From Vesta saturnalis (Eukaryota; Arthropoda; Insecta; Coleoptera; Lampyridae), in the NCBI GenBank assembly GCA_036346205.1, contig JARFJB010001495.1:3511001-3575000 (forward strand): DNA of 64,000 nt, given 5' to 3'. The position numbers were made by a program, and so were the translations under genes. Positions within the stretch are counted from its first letter, which is position 1. Each line of letters opens with the position of its first letter. Below are positions 59,745 through 64,000 of this stretch, in pieces. Under the pieces are notes generated by a model that saw only the letters and a list, made by a program, of their open reading frames with translations, did not search any database and was not told the origin of the DNA.

Positions 59745-59802
<58 letters not shown>
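59745..59802. repeat. (AT)n microsatellite
   Basis: Pure AT tract starting at the right end of the Tigger-type MITE. Confidence 0.97.
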
Positions 59803-59806
<4 letters not shown>

Positions 59807-59959
59807 TATCAAACAAATTTTATTTTATTAACTGAAGTTATTATTCTAAAGTAACAATAAGCTTAAGTGTACTCCAAACTTACAGGTTTACAAATTTACA
59901 AGTTATGATGGAAGAGAAATTAAACTGAAACGTGGAATTTAAAAAAGTAACGGTGATAA

Positions 59960-60188
59960 ATAGCGACAAAGAAAATTAAATGGTGGTGGTGGAAATGGGG
60001 AGATGGGAGGAGAATACAAAAATTATGAGGGAGAAGAGGAAACTAAAGGATACAAGAATATACGTGGACCACGACCTAACACGGGAAGAAAGGAGAATAG
60101 AAAGCGAAATAATTAACAGGGCGGCTGAAACAAGAGCGGAGGGAAAGAAGTATTGGTAGGATGCAGAAAAATGGAGATCGACAGAGAA

Positions 60189-60236
<48 letters not shown>

Positions 60237-61103
60237 AATGAGAGGACGAGGGAGTTAAGCAGAGAAAGGGGAGAGAAGAGGGCCAATATAAGGGCAAAAA
60301 CCTAATAGGAGAAGGGGGGAGAAAGGAGAAAAACGGGAGACGAAACGACAAAGAAACGGGAGTGATGGGAAAAGGAGATGTCAGGGGAATTCAACTGGTA
60401 CCGCAAGCGGAAAGAGATAATAAAAAGGACGGCAAAGGCGGGAATAATGACGTGAATAAGAAGAAAATGGTTGGAAAAAGAAGAAAAAGAGAAAGTGCTA
60501 CAGAGAAGAGTAATTGTAGAAAGGAAAATACAGAGGAGGAAAACAAACACAAAAGTAATGACGATATATAGTGGAAGGATGAAAGAGACAAGGAAAAACT
60601 TAGAAGAGATGGAGGAGGGCGTGACAATAATAGGAGGAGATTTTAACGAGAGGATAGAGGAGCAGGGGGAAGACAAGAAAGAAAGGGAGGGAAAAAGACC
60701 GGCTAAGTAGAAAGTGTTAAACAAAGAGGGAACAGAACTATTGGAAATATGCAATGAAAAGGGGCGGAAAACAATGAATGGGAACAGAGAAGAAAGAGGA
60801 ATGGGAGAGTACACGTGTATAAGAGAGAGTGGAGACTCAACAATAGACTATGCGATAGGGAACTCAGAGGTGGGGGAAGAGGTGAAGACGTTTAGGGTAG
60901 GCGAGAGGGTAGAACAGAACCACCAAACCCTGGAACTAGTAACGGAAGGTGGGGGGTGGTAAGAGAAGAACGAGAAAAGGTACATAACAAAAAAGGTATG
61001 GTCAGAGGAAAGTATAAACACAGAGAAAATTGGAAAAACAATATGGCGTTAATTGTGGTCTTAAAAGCGGCGTTCGACAGAGTGAATAAAATAATAGGCC
61101 TAT
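59960..61103 (+). pseudogene. LINE endonuclease region, decayed
   Basis: Same LINE type as at 43990-50905. Forward pieces: EKRKLKDTRIYVDHDLTREE (pre-endonuclease region, about 60030-60170), an (AT)n interruption (60189-60234), then VTIIGGDFNERIEEQGED (GDFN of the APE-type endonuclease), NKEGTELLEICNEKGRKTMN, GEYTCIRESGDSTIDYAIGN and VGERVEQNHQTLEL, where the expected SDH catalytic triplet reads QNH. A fragment of RT motif A (LIVVLKAAFDRVNK) follows near 61045-61090 after an internal loss. Stops at 60707 and elsewhere. Dead. Confidence 0.75.
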
Positions 61104-61677
61104 AAAACTATATACTTTTGGAATCAGAAAATATGTAGAATTTAATTTCCCATAAAAAGCTACTATTGTATTAAAAAAATTCCTCCCTTTTCTCATGGTT
61201 TCTCGTGGTCATACATATACCCGTTACAGCCAATGAGGATATTCATGAAGTCAAGTTTCAAAACTTTTTTCGCGAAAATGAAATATCCTTCAAATAGCTG
61301 AAGTTATTAGGGGGAAATTGTTACTCGGACGCATGGTACAAAAAGTGGTGACTCGTTTTATCAAATTAAATATTTTATGCACAGTTAGTTTGTAACATAC
61401 CGTTTTTTAACCATTTAACGGTTGAAAAGTGAATGATTCTACGGGTTTACTTTAAGCGGTCAGTAATAACAAAAAAAGGAGACCGTAATGACATGAAGCG
61501 GTCAATAATGGACCACTTTCCAACCTGTGGGGGTGCTACTATCGATTTAAACTATCAGTGTTAAATTCACAACTTGACAATTTTAATAAAGGATCAAGAG
61601 TATGCAACTATTTTTTCTCACGTGCGTAGATGGTGAGTGAACGCAAGCAATAGGTGGAAACAAACAATACGTTTTCT
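61104..61677. other. Spacer, nothing recognised
   Basis: Contains a TTAACCATTTAACGG stretch near 61409 that resembles the piggyBac end at 61678, but no gene. Confidence 0.4.
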
Positions 61678-62220
61678 TTAACCCTTTAACGGACAAAACT
61701 TTTTTTTGAAAATAATTATTATTTTGAGGTTTAGAACCACTAGTTATGCTACTAATAGTGGTTAAAAAATGTTTTTTGTAAATTAAAATTACTTTGGCGG
61801 GGGGGGGGTTAAAAGGTGAGGGACGACCACGCCATTGATGACTACCAAAAAGCAGAGACCACTTTTTTTATTGACCTACAAACCATTTATTTCCATACTA
61901 AAAATAATAACACGGCCAAATAAAAAAGATATAAAATGAAATAAACATGAAAATGTTAGTCTTTTGTGAAAACTTTTGCAACAGTTTAATCACAGACCTA
62001 CATCGCACTCCAAACATGAAATTTTTGTGCGCTTTACAGTGTTCTTAGTACTGCAATTTGCACAACGTTTTTTATTTCTTTCTACTGGCGAATAATTACC
62101 TACGTTCAACTTGCGAACAGTGTTCTCAACTGAAATTTTACGACCCCCTACTTTATCTATTTTTTTTTGTATTGTAAGTAAAGGTTCTCTTACTTTGCGA
62201 CCTTCATATGTTGTAGGTTG
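61678..62220 (-). pseudogene. piggyBac element fragment (3' end and Cys-rich tail)
   Basis: A piggyBac-like end TTAACCCTTTAACGGAC starts at 61678. On the minus strand, 62220-61996 encodes TYEGRKVREPLLTIQKKIDK, RKLNVGNYSPVERNKKRCAN and CSTKNTVKRTKISCLECDVG then a stop: the C-terminal Cys-rich domain of a piggyBac transposase. Upstream coding is cut off where the LTR-like repeat begins at about 62218. Confidence 0.65.
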
Positions 62221-62665
62221 TAACGTCCCCCAGGTACCCTATCTTGAAAAGAGTAATTTGAACTTATTTGCAATAATGCAAATTCAAGAACCATACAATC
62301 GCTAAGTGATTTATCTTGACTTGGCTGACAATAATGTCACTATTACTCAAAATAATTGCCTGCCTTACTTTGACTTTCCGGGCAATAGTTAAAACATTAG
62401 CATTTATTTACAAGTCTGATATTTAATTACTCGAAAACCTCAAACCTGATCAAACGAAGTAGCCGTCCAGTGTTAGGTACGTTATGCTATGTAAGTGAGA
62501 TAGTCTGGATGAGGTACGTGTTGCATCATGCGGGCAGGCAAAAAAAATGAAACTACTCAAACTAAAATCAACGAACTTGGCGTACCGGTGGTTCAGCCCG
62601 TTAATCTATTATTATGGGAAAGTACCACCAATGAAACCTACTTTATTCCTAAATAAGCAATTGCA
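62218..62665. repeat. Second copy of the LTR-like element (partial)
   Basis: Matches the first 500 bases of 47866-50234 in order: GTACCCTATC, TAATTTG, AATGCAAATTCAAGA, TACGTTATG-like and ACC-GGTGGTTC-like phrases. It stops before the Tc3-like element at 62676. Confidence 0.6.
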
Positions 62666-62675
62666 CAAGTACAGG

Positions 62676-64000
62676 GTGGCCAACTAAGAATGCGAGGTAC
62701 TGTACCTGGGAAACTATCCATCGTAGAGGCTTGCGCAAAAACAGTTATTACTAAAACGGCCAATACAAAAACCTGGAAAATATTTTCAAGTTTCTGAAAT
62801 GGCCGCTAGGGGGCGTAACTGCAATCTTGAATCTAAAAAAGTGATGTTTCTGTGAATTCTGCTATATTAACCTAATAAAAATATAACTGATCTTTGAAGT
62901 CGAAGATAATCTGAATCGTTTGTTTGGCACTTTTTGACGTATGTATAAAAATAAAGTGTTGGGGGGTATTCAAAGGTTTCCTTAAATCACCCTCCGTATC
63001 TTCGAAACGGCTAATTCGATTTTAACAAACTTGGGCGTGTTCAAAAGAGCTTTTCTTGGGCTACAAATGTTAAAATAATTGAAGTTTTGTTAGTTTCAGA
63101 TGTCGTCGCTAGAGGGCTTTGTTCGACATTCCGACAGAAACGGTCAATTTTCGCAAAAAAATTAAGTGCATTGGTATGACTTTTTTTATGAACAAGTAGC
63201 TAAATGATGCCTAAACAAGCTCGCGAAAAGCGCATCTCGATATCTTGTTCCTAACCTAAAATATCGGCCAAAGAAAGCTTTATACGAAAATCCCTTAAAT
63301 TTTTATGTTTTTTAACTATATTTTTCCGGAATTGTTTCTATTATGTAAGCTGTGGCCCTAAAAAGGACCGATTTAAAGGAGGAAGGTTTTTAATGCCCCC
63401 GTAAATGCTCGAAATGCTGACCATCACTCTGTGCATTACTGAGGCCTGCAGCTTCAATTTCGGCTGTGAATAGGTTACCTAGAAATTGCGATTTTAAATG
63501 TTTGTAAATTTATTCACCAGAATAAAATCACCCTTTTTGAAATTACTACGGGCTAGTAAGCAATGCTAAAAATTATACGAAAGGCCTATTTTTTGTTTGC
63601 TTAAATGCATATTCACTATGGATATATACGAAAAATACAATTAATAGAAGCAGGCAATGGAAACAGATACCTAAACAAAACATACATAATCCTCAAATCG
63701 TCAATAGTTGTCAATACTTTCGCGTTACTTTGAGCAATTTTTGTACTTTCAAAATGCGTTTTACGAATAATGAAGCTGTTGATATGCTTGCGGTTTATTT
63801 GAATGTCTTCAGAATTCCGCAGTAGCTAAAAGAGTTTACGCGACTCGATATCCAAATCGGCGTCCTTGCGATGTAAGAGTTTTTCCCCGATTAGTGGCGA
63901 GCTTACGAGCCAATGGTAGCTTTCGGTCTACGTTTCAACAGCAAAGAATTGGAAGAACACAAGAAAATATTAACCTGTACTGGGCTATATTGAAGGAAAT
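62676..64000 (+). pseudogene. Tc3-like (DUF4817) transposon start, running off the window
   Basis: A terminus ACAGGGTGGCCAACTAAG at 62676 resembles that of the element at 17306. About 1 kb of non-coding sequence follows. An ATG near 63753 opens MRFTNNEAVDMLAVYLN and, one frame away, NSAVAKRVYATRYPNRRPCD and VFPRLVASLRANGSFRS: the N-terminal DUF4817-type domain of Tc3-like transposases. A frameshift near 63805-63815 breaks it. The catalytic part lies beyond the window. Confidence 0.7.

Noticed and set aside
60302..60814. 170-residue reverse open frame
   Set aside because: It is the complement of the A/G-rich LINE endonuclease region and has a low-complexity Ser/Phe composition.

Overview
This window is a piece of an AT-rich arthropod (most likely insect) nuclear genome. 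The evidence is an intron-rich SORL1-type receptor gene with standard GT-AG introns, many insect-type transposons (piggyBac, Tc1/mariner, PIF/Harbinger, hAT, pogo, Penelope-like and non-LTR elements), long (AT)n tracts, and no bacterial gene organisation. I cannot name the order or species from sequence alone.

Layout. 1-12.9 kb: gene-poor. It holds a TIR-bounded DNA element (3812-9020) whose reverse-strand gene is a broken RNase-H-like protein of the 'CAGQNKN' type and which has itself been invaded by a piggyBac (4206-6621). A Penelope-like (PLE) 3' end with a hammerhead-like motif and a decayed mariner follow. 12998-31268 (+): the 3' part of a sortilin-related receptor gene in nine exons (LDL-receptor class A repeats, fibronectin III domains, one membrane helix and a cytoplasmic tail with a FANSHY sorting motif). 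The Vps10p part lies to the left of the window. Its two large introns are filled with dead piggyBac, Tc1/mariner, hAT, SINE-like and foldback elements.

31.5-42 kb: a decayed PIF/Harbinger locus, with a forward SANT/Myb-like gene converging on a reverse HARBI1-like transposase. The SANT gene's intron was invaded by a PLE, then by a second PLE arranged as a head-to-head inverted dimer, and by a nearly complete piggyBac with perfect 13-bp ends. 42-51 kb: a SAP/YqaJ pseudogene, LINE tails, and one reverse-strand LINE (about 50.9 to 44.0 kb) split by a 2.37-kb LTR-like insertion and a 3.1-kb pogo element that carries a MITE.

51-64 kb: mostly non-coding AT-rich sequence with a cluster of (AT)n tracts, a 5'-truncated LINE, a 1.23-kb element of a family duplicating TATTA/TATAA, a Tigger-type MITE, a LINE endonuclease fragment, a piggyBac tail, an LTR-like copy and the start of a Tc3-like transposon running off the end.

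Only the SORL1-like gene looks like a functional host gene. The rest is a layered transposon record in which target-site duplications allow insertion order to be read. The most unusual items are the TIR element with the CAGQNKN protein and an apparent ATTT duplication, the hammerhead-like motifs in three PLE families (one split by another PLE), the 30-32-bp palindromic mini-insertions flanked by TATTA/TATAA, and a 225-bp foldback with a 9-bp duplication.
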